Origin: Chloroflexia bacterium
GTDB lineage: Bacteria; Chloroflexota; Chloroflexia; DTKN01
Assembly (NCBI GenBank): GCA_016928715.1
Contig: JAFGKG010000157.1
Coordinates: forward strand, 1-42,708
Reading direction: 5' to 3'
Length of the DNA stretch: 42,708 nucleotides
A program made the translations under genes and the position numbers. This document shows, one piece after another, positions 6,931-15,066 of this stretch. Numbering within the stretch: the stretch's first letter is position 1; every line of letters begins with the position of its first letter. Below the pieces are notes generated by a model. That model had not been told where the DNA came from. It did no database searches and was given only the letters and a program-made list of their open reading frames with translations.

Positions 6931-9834
6931 TTACGGGGTAGGGGTGCTCTCGTCCGACGCCGGGGTGATCTGTTTGATCAACCAGAGGATATTGCCCTGC
7001 TCCGGATCGGATTCGTACTTGATCCTATCCACCAACTGCTGGATCAGGTACACGCCCAGACCGCCGATGGGGCGATCCTCCCAGGAGGACCCCAGATCGG
7101 GTGCGGGGGCGTGGTGCGGATCAAAGGGGGTGCCCCGATCCTGCAGGGTGACGACGAACTCGTCCTCCTCCACCCAACAATGGAGCAAGAGCTCACCATC
7201 CTCCTGGCCCTCGTAAGCGTACTGGATGACGTTGGTACAGGCCTCGTCCAGCGCCAGCCGGACGTGATAGGCCTGGCGCTCATTCAGACCGGCGTCTTGG
7301 GCCGCCTCCAGGATGAAATTACTGATCGCGGTGAGGTTTTCCAGGCGACTGCTTACTCTGAGGTGTCGCTGCAATTCCCCCTCCTCTTGGGTTTCGGGTA
7401 CGGGTTCTGTGGGCTGGTAATCGTCGGCCACCTTGACCACCAGCAGGGTGATGTCGTCGAACTGCGGCTCGTCCTGGGTAAAGGCCTTGACCTCCAGGCT
7501 GATCTGGGCCATCAGTTCGGCCGGCGGGAGATGGTGGTGCTGTTCGATCACCGTCTTGAGCCGCTCTTCCCCGAACAGTTCCGCCTGGGCATTTTTGGCC
7601 TCGGTGACGCCGTCCGTATAGAGCACCAGTACGTCGCCGGGTTCTAGCTGAACTTCGCCCTCTCCCAAAAAGACGTCGTCGATCGCGCCGAGGGCAATCC
7701 CTTTGGCCTTGAGCATCATGCCGCGGCGGATGTCCTTGCCGATGAGAAAGGGCGGGTTATGGCCGGCGTTGATAAAGTGGAGGTGCATGGTTTGTGTATT
7801 GACGACGGCGTAAAAGAGGGTGACGAACATCGAACTCTTGGTATCCTCCAACATAAAAGCGTTGGCCTTTTTGAGGGCGGTGAGTACGTCCGTCGTGCCC
7901 ATGGAATAGGCGCGGATGAGGCTGCGGGAGAGGGCCATAAAGAGGGCCGCGGGCACCCCCTTGTCCGAGACGTCGGCTACCAACAGGCCCAGCCGGCCGC
8001 CGGCCAGGGGGATAAAGTCGTAAAAGTCCCCCCCCACGTGCCGGGCGGGCAGGTTCATCGCCGCCACGGCCAGTCCTTCGACCTGGGGCCAACTGCGGGG
8101 CAAAAAGCTCTGCTGGATATCCCGGGCAATCTCGAGTTCGCGCACAAAGCGCTCCCGTTCGGCGGTCGTGCGGGCCAGTTCGGTGGTATAGTGTTTCAGG
8201 TCAACGGTCATTTGGTTAAAGGCGCCGGCCAACTGGCCGATCTCGTCGTGCGAGCTGATCTCCACCCGGGTGTCCAGGTCGCCGCGGCCGATGGCCTCGG
8301 TCCCCTGCACCAGGGTTTGGATAGGGCTGGTGATGTTGCGGGCCAACAGGACGGCGATGCCGGCGACCGCCAGCACCGTGATGCCCAGGATCAGGCGGGT
8401 GTTGCTCACCAACTCTTGGCGCTCCTGCTCGATCTGGCGTTCCACCCGGTCGGCTGTCTCCTGCATGCCCTCCTCGACCTGGTTGGCCGTCTGCTGCATC
8501 TCCTGCTCGACCCGATCGGCGGTCTGTTCGATGGCCGCCTCGACCAGGGCGGCCGGTTCGTGGAACTGCTCGCGGTCGGCCGTCACGGCCACCCAGCCAA
8601 AGCCGGCCGGGCTGTTGTAGCGCCCGGTGTAGTAGGGGATAGTGGCGTAGGAGAGGTTGCGCAGGCGCCCCTCGGGGTGGGCCTGGTCGATCCAGACGTA
8701 TTCCTTCGAGCCCGAGGTGACCCCCTCCTGGTTCTCCTGGCAGACTTTGGGATAGACGGGGTCAATAAAGCCAAAGTCCCACAGATTGGCGGGGATGTAG
8801 CCGGTTTTGGCTTGTTCGGCAGCATCCTCGGCGTTAAGCGAGGGGACCAGCCGCCCCCGCTCGTCCAGGCCGACGATGTAATAGTGCCGGCCCTGGGAGA
8901 TGGACCAGCCGCGGTTGTCAATGATGTACGAATGCAGCCCCGTGATCGAGCCCACCTCCAGGCGATAGCGCTCCTCGTTGCTGATCATGTGGTTGGTGAA
9001 TTCCATGACGTGATCGTGGTCGAGGGAGAGCATGACGAAACCGATCTTTTCCCCATTCTCGAATATGGGCGTGGCGAAGCGAATGACGCCCTCGTAGCGT
9101 TGGCCCTGGGGGTTCTCCTCGGCGGCATAGGCGATGCTGACCGGCAGGTACCAGCCCAGCACCTCCGAGACATAGATCTCCCCTTGTGCCAGGGCCATGG
9201 CCTGGGCATAGTAGTTCTCCCTTTTATAGGTAGTGTTCTGGGGCAGGCTTACATCGCGCAGTTCGTTCCGGGGCACAATCTCGCCATCGCGAATGCGAAT
9301 GACCTCCTGGCCGTTTTTGTCGATAAAGGCGACCTCGCGGTACAAGGGTTTGTCGATGACAATCCCCTCTTCCCAGGCCCGGGTTCCAGGGACCGTGTTC
9401 TCGCGGGTCCAGATGGGGCTGCGGTTGTTGCTGTAGAATCTTCGGTAGGCCTGGGCGTCCCGGGGGAGCAGGGCCAGGGTCCGCAGGTCATCCTCCCGTT
9501 CGTAGAGAAAGCGGGCGATGCTCTGGGCCTTGTCGTAGGCGCGCAGCTCAAAGGACTCTTGGGAACGTTCGTCCAGGGCCTGTTTGCTGGGCGGGATGGC
9601 CTCCTCGGCCATCTGCTCGTAGCCCTGCAGGGCCTTGGTGGTGACCTCGGCATAGCCCTGGGCGGCCTTGGCCGTGATCTCGGTATAGCCCTGGTTGGCT
9701 TTGGTCGTTACCTCTGAGTAGCCCTGGGTCGAGACAAGGACGATCACGACCAGGGGGACCAGCGCGCAGAGGAGAATGGCCAACAACACCTTGATCAGCA
9801 AACGAAAGCGAACGGGGGACTTGGTTGGGTTCAA
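6931..9834 (-). CDS. Membrane sensor with HAMP, SpoIIE-type PP2C phosphatase and fused HATPase
   Basis: I choose TTG 9834 (967 residues): it follows GGAGGT by 6 nt and overlaps the upstream stop in a TTGA arrangement, indicating coupling. Order: TM1 (about 12-35), four tandem 11-residue repeats of the type QGYxEVTTKAx (36-80), an extracytoplasmic Cache-like sensor domain, a second block of four 11-residue repeats of the type ExADRVExxMQ (about 430-475), TM2 (478-500), HAMP, PP2C/SpoIIE (about 575-800, with GGDFYDF and DDITLLVV), and a C-terminal HATPase (LDEACTNVIQYAYEG, GGLGVYLI). It carries the antagonist phosphatase and the anti-sigma-like kinase modules in one chain, so the ligand-binding domain could set the phosphorylation state of the STAS protein downstream. 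The signal sensed is unknown. Confidence 0.9.
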   Translation of the reverse strand: MNPTKSPVRFRLLIKVLLAILLCALVPLVVIVLVSTQGYSEVTTKANQGYTEITAKAAQGYAEVTTKALQGYEQMAEEAIPPSKQALDERSQESFELRAYDKAQSIARFLYEREDDLRTLALLPRDAQAYRRFYSNNRSPIWTRENTVPGTRAWEEGIVIDKPLYREVAFIDKNGQEVIRIRDGEIVPRNELRDVSLPQNTTYKRENYYAQAMALAQGEIYVSEVLGWYLPVSIAYAAEENPQGQRYEGVIRFATPIFENGEKIGFVMLSLDHDHVMEFTNHMISNEERYRLEVGSITGLHSYIIDNRGWSISQGRHYYIVGLDERGRLVPSLNAEDAAEQAKTGYIPANLWDFGFIDPVYPKVCQENQEGVTSGSKEYVWIDQAHPEGRLRNLSYATIPYYTGRYNSPAGFGWVAVTADREQFHEPAALVEAAIEQTADRVEQEMQQTANQVEEGMQETADRVERQIEQERQELVSNTRLILGITVLAVAGIAVLLARNITSPIQTLVQGTEAIGRGDLDTRVEISSHDEIGQLAGAFNQMTVDLKHYTTELARTTAERERFVRELEIARDIQQSFLPRSWPQVEGLAVAAMNLPARHVGGDFYDFIPLAGGRLGLLVADVSDKGVPAALFMALSRSLIRAYSMGTTDVLTALKKANAFMLEDTKSSMFVTLFYAVVNTQTMHLHFINAGHNPPFLIGKDIRRGMMLKAKGIALGAIDDVFLGEGEVQLEPGDVLVLYTDGVTEAKNAQAELFGEERLKTVIEQHHHLPPAELMAQISLEVKAFTQDEPQFDDITLLVVKVADDYQPTEPVPETQEEGELQRHLRVSSRLENLTAISNFILEAAQDAGLNERQAYHVRLALDEACTNVIQYAYEGQEDGELLLHCWVEEDEFVVTLQDRGTPFDPHHAPAPDLGSSWEDRPIGGLGVYLIQQLVDRIKYESDPEQGNILWLIKQITPASDESTPTP

Positions 9835-11378
9835 TTGGACACCTCCCCTCGGACTTGAGCCGGGGACAATGAACAACTTGCTGTGGATTCGTACTGTCTT
9901 TGAATGTACTGTCTCAGGGTTTGGGCCAGATCTGAAACCACCATGATCTGGCCAAAGTCGATGGGCACATTGAGGTACTGCAGGCGAAGGACGTCCTGGC
10001 CATCTTGTTTGGGTAGGACGCCGGCGATGATAAAGCCCATGGCCTCGAAATGGGCGCAGAGCAGGGCCGTATGGGGGTTGCTCAAGGGCAGGTCGAGGTG
10101 GATGCAGGCGATGCCCTTGCGGCAGAGCTCGTTGAGTTTGATCTCGATTTCGGACGTGGCGTAGCGGCCATAGTTGATCATCTCAATGTGGGCGGCATCG
10201 TTGGCCGACATGACGTGGGTGGAGAGGATCGACTGGGCCGGGAGGGCTTGGGCCTCGACCTCATCGCGGGCCGTCGTCACCAGTTCCCGGTCGAGCCGCA
10301 GCATGGCGTACAGTCGGCCGAGGAGCGCGCGGTGATGCCAGGGCGCGTAGAGGCGGTTCTGGCCGACCGTGGACAGGGGCAAAAAACTGTAGAGCAGGGA
10401 CAGCCGCTGGGTCAGCTCTTGGCCGGCGATCTTTTTGAAATAGACGGATTGGGGAATCAGGCCCAGGAAGAGGGCCGTCTCGCGGAAACCCAGCTTGAGG
10501 CTGGCCTTTTGGGAATAGAGGTGGTTGGTCACCGGTTCGCCAAAGAGGCCGACCAGCCCATGATCGCGGGCATAGTCGATGGCAAATTGCAGCAGGCGGG
10601 TGAGCAGTCCACGGCTGCGGTGGGCGGGATCCACTGCGGCCTGGCCCAGCTCGCGGATGGGCGAGTTCACGTCTCCACCAAAGATGGCGCAGTGCCCGGC
10701 GACCTCGCCGGTGTCCGAGACGGCGACAAGGGAGATCTGCTGGCCATTCTCGTTCATGGCGATCAATCGTTCGGGGTAATAGATGTGTTCACCGGGGTAG
10801 GTGTAGCCGTAGGTCTTGTAGACACATTTGGCGACCTCGATAGCTTCGGCGGGCTCCATGGTGCGGAACTCGTAGCTGCCGGGGGGGGCCGGCCGGATCT
10901 TGGCCGCATCGGCCTCGTAGGGGCTCAGCTCCTCGTCGGAGAAATAGTTGGTGATGCTGCCGCTTTCCAGGTACTTGATCAGGTGGAGCTCTTTGCCCTC
11001 CGGCCCCTTGCTGACAAAGTGCACCTCGTCCATCAGCCTTTTCATCAGGAAAAAGCCCAGCCCGCCCAGCTCGCGGTCAAGGCCGGCGGCGGGGTCATAG
11101 TCGGCGATGAGGGAGGGGTTGAAGGGCATGCCCGTGTCGGCGACAATGACCCGCAGCCCGACGTCGGACTCTTCGCAAATGATGCGGAGCAGGTTTTTCT
11201 CCCCCGGTTCAAAGGCGGTCTCGATCACGTGGGTGCAGGCTTCGTCCGCGGCCAGGCGGATGCGGTTGGTCTCTTGTTCCGAAAAGCCGACCTTGGCGGC
11301 GATTGCTTTCACGTATGCGCCAATGGCTGGCAGGTAGGACAGGTCATTGGGAATGGTTAGTTCGGTTCGATCTTGCAT
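9831..11378 (-). CDS. HATPase (RsbW-like) fused to GNAT acetyltransferase
   Basis: The start is placed at ATG 11378 (515 residues), where the HATPase domain begins; GGATGTGAG just upstream is a modest ribosome site. Residues 1-140 are an RsbW/SpoIIAB-type HATPase with intact glycine boxes (VADTGMPFNP and LGGLGFFLMKRL). Its N-box reads DEACTHVIE, so the Mg-binding Asn of the family is His (His50). Residues about 170-330 resemble a GNAT acetyltransferase (AAVDPAHRSRGLLTRLL). The remaining 180 residues look like another degenerate GNAT-like or regulatory region (GIACIHLDLPLSN, AHFEAMGFIIAGVLP). It is the first gene of the cassette and overlaps the phosphatase gene by 4 nt. The acetylation substrate is unknown; the kinase half may only bind and not phosphorylate. 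Confidence 0.8.
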   Translation of the reverse strand: MQDRTELTIPNDLSYLPAIGAYVKAIAAKVGFSEQETNRIRLAADEACTHVIETAFEPGEKNLLRIICEESDVGLRVIVADTGMPFNPSLIADYDPAAGLDRELGGLGFFLMKRLMDEVHFVSKGPEGKELHLIKYLESGSITNYFSDEELSPYEADAAKIRPAPPGSYEFRTMEPAEAIEVAKCVYKTYGYTYPGEHIYYPERLIAMNENGQQISLVAVSDTGEVAGHCAIFGGDVNSPIRELGQAAVDPAHRSRGLLTRLLQFAIDYARDHGLVGLFGEPVTNHLYSQKASLKLGFRETALFLGLIPQSVYFKKIAGQELTQRLSLLYSFLPLSTVGQNRLYAPWHHRALLGRLYAMLRLDRELVTTARDEVEAQALPAQSILSTHVMSANDAAHIEMINYGRYATSEIEIKLNELCRKGIACIHLDLPLSNPHTALLCAHFEAMGFIIAGVLPKQDGQDVLRLQYLNVPIDFGQIMVVSDLAQTLRQYIQRQYESTASCSLSPAQVRGEVSN

Positions 11379-11466
11379 CTCACATCCAGGTTCAACCGCT
11401 GACTCGCGGGCTTGCCCGAGGCCGCATTGTTCCATCTGGTGGCCGAGTAGCTATTTTCTGGGGCAC

Positions 11467-11495
11467 ATTGTACCATCTTTGTCGGCGATGGTCAA
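11467..11495 (-). promoter_or_regulatory. Sigma70-type promoter for the partner-switching cassette
   Basis: On the minus strand, TTGACC (11490-11495) and TACAAT (11467-11472) are separated by 17 bp. It lies about 90 bp upstream of the ATG at 11378 and directs transcription of the HATPase-GNAT, SpoIIE and STAS genes. Confidence 0.75.
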
Positions 11496-11508
11496 TGTGC
11501 CGACATTA

Positions 11509-11622
11509 CGAAAACAGCACGACGCGGATTTTGCACGGATTACACAGATTGCCCGGATAAGCGGCCGGTCCGGGCTGTGCCATCCGGGCAATCCGAAAAG
11601 GATCCGCGTCGTACTGTTTTCG
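11509..11622. repeat. 114-bp imperfect palindrome (MITE-like)
   Basis: The outer arms (11509-11529 and 11602-11622) are inverted repeats matching at 20 of 21 positions. A second inverted pair (11547-11557 with 11583-11593, GATTGCCCGGA) lies inside. No coding sequence is seen. It sits just upstream of the cassette promoter and behind the saccharopine dehydrogenase gene. The remaining bases to 11702 hold no recognised gene. Structure suggests a small non-autonomous element or a large cruciform/hairpin. Confidence 0.75.
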
Positions 11623-11702
11623 TCCTTTGGGGTGGCCCGCAGAGCCTGCCCCATAGGCGGAGGGGACGAGGCCCTCCTCGGCCTACCCGTGCTTGAACGC
11701 GC

Positions 11703-13031
11703 CTAGCCCAGGACCTCTATTTCCTCGCGGAACTCGATGTCCAGGTTGCCCAGCTCCTCCAGTACGGGCCGGTAGATCTCGGGATGCACTGGGACCAGCA
11801 CGCCGCGCAGGGCAATTTCCCCCTCCAGGATCATGCGGGCGGCCACGGCGGCGGGCAGCCCGACGGTGCGGGCCATGCTGGTGTAGCCGTGGGGGATGCC
11901 AAAGTCGATCATGGTCGAGGTGATCCTTTCCTGGCGATCGGGATACTCGGCCAGGAATTGGTGCTGGAGCACCAGCATATCGCGTTCCCCGGGCGCGTAC
12001 TGCATTTTGGGCAGCATGGTGGCGGCCAGGGCGTCGATGGGCGTTTGGGGACACTCGGGCAGGGGCGACTGGCTGAACAGTCCCAGCCATTCCAGGTTGT
12101 CCAGGATGAACGAGTCGGTTTCCAGCCCCAGGTAGGCGGCGGCGTCGGCACGGCTGGCGGGGCCCTTTTGGCCGATCAGCAGGCCCAGCAGTTGGGCATA
12201 GCTCAGGCCGGCCAGGTCCAAGCTTTCCTCCTCGAGCAGGCCCAATTCGGCGATTTTCTTCAGGGTGGGGCACCAGCCCGGGTAGCGCAGGGTGCCGCGG
12301 AACATCATCTGGTCCGGTTGGATGCCATAGGTCTCCATATAGGGCAGGCTGTCCCGGTTGGGATAGCCCTCGAATTCGATCTGCTCCCCTTCGACCTGCA
12401 CGGTGACCGGCCAAAAGTGGTCAAAGAGATCGGGGCCGGGGATTTCGACGATGGCCCCGTCGCGGAGAAAGCGGGCCGGGTTTCTGCCGGCCAGCAGCAC
12501 GCCCTTGGGGCTCCAGGAGAACTTGTAGCCAAAGGGATTGTCATTGTCCTCGGGGGCCGGCAGGCCGCCGGCGTAGGAGGAGAAGCTGCGGATGCGGCCG
12601 CCCTGGGACTGTACGCGGTGGACGACCTCCATGGTCATCATGTGATCGATCCCCGGGTCGACCCCCACCTCGTTGAGGACGGTCAGTCCGGCCGCCCTGG
12701 CCGGCTCGTCCAGGGCCTGCATAGCCTCCTTGACGTAGGAGGTAGTGACCATGTGGGTGCCCTGCTCGATGCAGGCCTGGGCGACCAGGGGGTGATATTT
12801 GTAGGGCAGCAGGCTCACGGCCAGCTCGTGCTGCCCGACGATCTCGCCCAGCCTCCCCGCATCCTTGCTGATGTCAAAGGCCAGGGCCCGGCCGTTGGCG
12901 TGATCGGCCACCAGGGCCTGGGCCTTGGCCAGAGTCCGGCTGGCCACGGTGACCTGAAAGCCGTGCTCCAGCAGGTACTCCACGTGCGCTCCGGCAACCA
13001 AACCTGCGCCAAAAACGACGACCTTTTTCAT
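11703..13031 (-). CDS. Saccharopine dehydrogenase (glutamate-forming type)
   Basis: The 442-residue product starts with a Rossmann motif (VVVFGAGLVAGAHV) and continues with the saccharopine dehydrogenase C-terminal fold (NEVGVDPGIDHMM, YAGGLPAPEDNDNP, SYAQLLGLLIGQKG). This enzyme oxidises saccharopine to glutamate and aminoadipate semialdehyde using NAD(P). The gene directly upstream resembles the lysine-ketoglutarate reductase half of the eukaryotic bifunctional AASS enzyme, so together they give the first two steps of lysine breakdown. AGGAGAGAAAC precedes the ATG. The 38-bp gap to the upstream gene contains a short hairpin (13054-13070) that overlaps the upstream stop codon. Confidence 0.88.
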   Translation of the reverse strand: MKKVVVFGAGLVAGAHVEYLLEHGFQVTVASRTLAKAQALVADHANGRALAFDISKDAGRLGEIVGQHELAVSLLPYKYHPLVAQACIEQGTHMVTTSYVKEAMQALDEPARAAGLTVLNEVGVDPGIDHMMTMEVVHRVQSQGGRIRSFSSYAGGLPAPEDNDNPFGYKFSWSPKGVLLAGRNPARFLRDGAIVEIPGPDLFDHFWPVTVQVEGEQIEFEGYPNRDSLPYMETYGIQPDQMMFRGTLRYPGWCPTLKKIAELGLLEEESLDLAGLSYAQLLGLLIGQKGPASRADAAAYLGLETDSFILDNLEWLGLFSQSPLPECPQTPIDALAATMLPKMQYAPGERDMLVLQHQFLAEYPDRQERITSTMIDFGIPHGYTSMARTVGLPAAVAARMILEGEIALRGVLVPVHPEIYRPVLEELGNLDIEFREEIEVLG

Positions 13032-13069
13032 GTTTCTCTCCTTTTTCCTGGATGGGGCAACGTTTGCCC

Positions 13070-14386
13070 CTACGAGCGATCCAGATACTGTTCGATGTAG
13101 CGATAGTCGGGGGTCAATTGCCCCTGGTACACGATTACGCCCCGCTTGATCTCGGGCGGTAACTGCAATTGTTCGAACGGCACTGTATAGTCGGCCCGGG
13201 CGATGATCGGGATATAGGGGTCGAGCATGTCGCTGAAATATTCCGAGGCGTCTCGGGGCACCTCGCTGGGTAGGATGTCCACCGCCAGCACCACAGGGCC
13301 CGATCCCGCCACGCCGTCGTTGGTCTGGCCCGTTCTGGGGTCATATACATAGACGGGCTCGTCGGGTTCGGTGGAGCGGACGGTGACTTGGATGGCTCCT
13401 TCGATATCGCAACTGACGTCCCCGATAACCCGGAGCTTGGGCTGTCCCTCGCTGTAGAGCCGGCGGATGGAATCCTTGGTCACCAGTCGGGGGTAGCGGC
13501 CGTTCCAATAGTTGGCGTTGATCAGCAGCGAGAGATGCGGCAGGTATTGTTCAAAACAGCCGCGGTAGAGATCGCTGTGCTCGTAATAATGCTGCAGGTC
13601 AAATTCGAGGCCGGGGGACTTGGGTTCGACAATGTGCTCTTCCTTAAAGACCACCTGGTAGACGCAGTGGCGGGAGACGGAGGGCTCTGTGGCCAAGGTC
13701 GCCAGATCCTCTGGGGCGATCTCCTGGACGCCCAGTTCTGACAGCATGTCGAACGCACCCTGGCCCACGTTGCCATAGCCGGCCACCCCAATGGTCAGGG
13801 GGCTGATGCTCTCGGGCAGGCCTTCCTCTCGGATGCGCTGGCCCACCTCGCGCAGGGCGGCCCGGGCCTCGGCCAGGCTGTCGTAGCTGTGGGTTTGGCG
13901 GATAGCGCTGAAAGGGTTGTCCAGGCCCTCCCACTGCAAGCGCTGGCCCAGTGCCCAGAGCGTGTCGACCAGGCCGGCCGCGCCGGCGTGCCAGCCGAAA
14001 AAGATCAGCCGGCGGCCCCGCTCGTTGGTGACCTTTTCATAATCGATCAGTTGGCAGCCCAGTTCCATCAGCCGCCGCAGCATGGGCATGTTATAGGACT
14101 GCCCTTTGATGACGTGGGCAAAAAAGACATAGGTTTTTTGGGGCAGCAGCAGCTCGGGGGGGATCTCTTTGATGGCGAAAATGACCCTGGCGGGGGAGAG
14201 ATCTTGTTGGACCATCGCGCCTACCGAGGCGTATTCCTCGTCCTTAAAGACGCGGATGGGGGAGGGCTGCACATAGATTTCCAGCCCCTCTTGTTCTTGC
14301 AGTTCCTGCACTTTGCGCGGCGTGATCGGCACACGCCGTTCCCAGACACTCTTGTCCTCGCGCCGAATACCAATCCGGATGGTCAT
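13070..14386 (-). CDS. Lysine-ketoglutarate reductase-like protein (AlaDh/PNT N-terminal fold)
   Basis: Start ATG 14386 follows AAGGAG with 8-nt spacing; it gives 438 residues. The N-terminus (IGIRREDKSVWERRVPITP) and the stretch KTYVFFAHVIKGQ resemble the lysine-ketoglutarate reductase half of human AASS. LIDYEKVTNERGRRL and FFGWHAGAAG are also of that type, as is the Rossmann segment VAGYGNVGQGAFDML. The reaction joins lysine and 2-oxoglutarate to saccharopine using NADPH. Alanine dehydrogenase shares the fold, but AASS-like segments and pairing with saccharopine dehydrogenase favour the lysine role. First gene of a two-gene operon with its own promoter. Confidence 0.82.
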   Translation of the reverse strand: MTIRIGIRREDKSVWERRVPITPRKVQELQEQEGLEIYVQPSPIRVFKDEEYASVGAMVQQDLSPARVIFAIKEIPPELLLPQKTYVFFAHVIKGQSYNMPMLRRLMELGCQLIDYEKVTNERGRRLIFFGWHAGAAGLVDTLWALGQRLQWEGLDNPFSAIRQTHSYDSLAEARAALREVGQRIREEGLPESISPLTIGVAGYGNVGQGAFDMLSELGVQEIAPEDLATLATEPSVSRHCVYQVVFKEEHIVEPKSPGLEFDLQHYYEHSDLYRGCFEQYLPHLSLLINANYWNGRYPRLVTKDSIRRLYSEGQPKLRVIGDVSCDIEGAIQVTVRSTEPDEPVYVYDPRTGQTNDGVAGSGPVVLAVDILPSEVPRDASEYFSDMLDPYIPIIARADYTVPFEQLQLPPEIKRGVIVYQGQLTPDYRYIEQYLDRS

Positions 14387-14529
14387 TGTACCCGCTCCTT
14401 GACGATCGACCCCCAAAAAAATAGGGGCCGCGAAGGGGTCCCCGTGCTGCAACGGGCATGTGGGGAGACCCCTTTGTCTCACACCAATGGCCATCGTGGT
14501 CACGCCTGGTGATCAGCCTAGCCGGGCGT

Positions 14530-14558
14530 ATTGTACTATAACCTGGCCTAAGGTGCAA
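14530..14558 (-). promoter_or_regulatory. Promoter of the lysine catabolism operon
   Basis: Minus-strand TTGCAC (14553-14558) and TACAAT (14530-14535) with a 17-bp spacer, about 145 bp upstream of ATG 14386. It is back to back with the plus-strand promoter at 14566; the two -35 boxes are only 7 bp apart. Confidence 0.72.
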
Positions 14559-14565
14559 ACCGGGC

Positions 14566-14594
14566 TTGCCTCTCCTGCCCTCTTGGTGTAAAAT
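14566..14594 (+). promoter_or_regulatory. Promoter of the YraN/bPH_2 unit
   Basis: TTGCCT (14566-14571), 17-bp spacer, TAAAAT (14589-14594), about 80 bp before the YraN start. The leader includes a short inverted repeat GGGATG/CATCCC. Confidence 0.65.
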
Positions 14595-14673
14595 AGTTGT
14601 TAGAGAAGGGTTGAGCCCAGTGGGGATGTCCTACTCGATTTTGGCATCCCTGCTGGAATTGCTGGGGGAGACT

Positions 14674-15066
14674 ATGAGCCGAGGAGCAACGCGCCGCTCA
14701 TTGGGTCACTTTGGCGAGGTCGTGGCCGAGGGGCATCTGCGGCGTTCGGGCTATACCATCGTGGCGCGGAACTGGCGCTGTCGAGAGGGCGAGATCGACC
14801 TGGTGGCGCGGGAGGGTGGGGACTGGGTCTTTGTCGAAGTGCGCACGCGCCGGGGGAAAAGTTGTGGCACGCCGGAAGAGTCCATCACCCCGGCCAAGCA
14901 ACGCCGCCTCCTGCGTCTGGGCCAGGCTTTTTTGTGGGAGCAGGGCTTGATGGACGTCTCTTGGCGTATCGACATTGTCGCCGTGGAGGTCGATCGCTCC
15001 GGCCGGCCGGCCCGGGTTAGCGTTCTCGTTGGCGCCGTGATGGCAGAGGGAAACGACTTTGAGTGA
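14674..15066 (+). CDS. YraN/UPF0102 family protein
   Basis: 130 residues, normal for the family. A restriction-endonuclease-like core is visible: GEIDLVAREGGDWVFVEVRTR (E-D...E-V-R arrangement, residues 37-57) after the typical GHFGEVVAEGHLRRSGY entry. The family is predicted to be nuclease-like; function is not settled. ATG 14674 is chosen because homology begins there and GGGGGAG precedes it; an in-frame upstream ATG at 14626 lacks this. The 3' end overlaps the next gene by 8 nt. Confidence 0.9.
   Translation: MSRGATRRSLGHFGEVVAEGHLRRSGYTIVARNWRCREGEIDLVAREGGDWVFVEVRTRRGKSCGTPEESITPAKQRRLLRLGQAFLWEQGLMDVSWRIDIVAVEVDRSGRPARVSVLVGAVMAEGNDFE

Noticed and set aside
7759-9717. 652-codon open frame on the plus strand
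   Set aside because: Antisense to the SpoIIE-type sensor gene, which has clear domains on the minus strand.
8400-9730. 33-bp periodic DNA as a CRISPR-like or satellite array
   Set aside because: The repeats are in frame within a protein and correspond to 11-residue coiled-coil units; there are no unique spacers.
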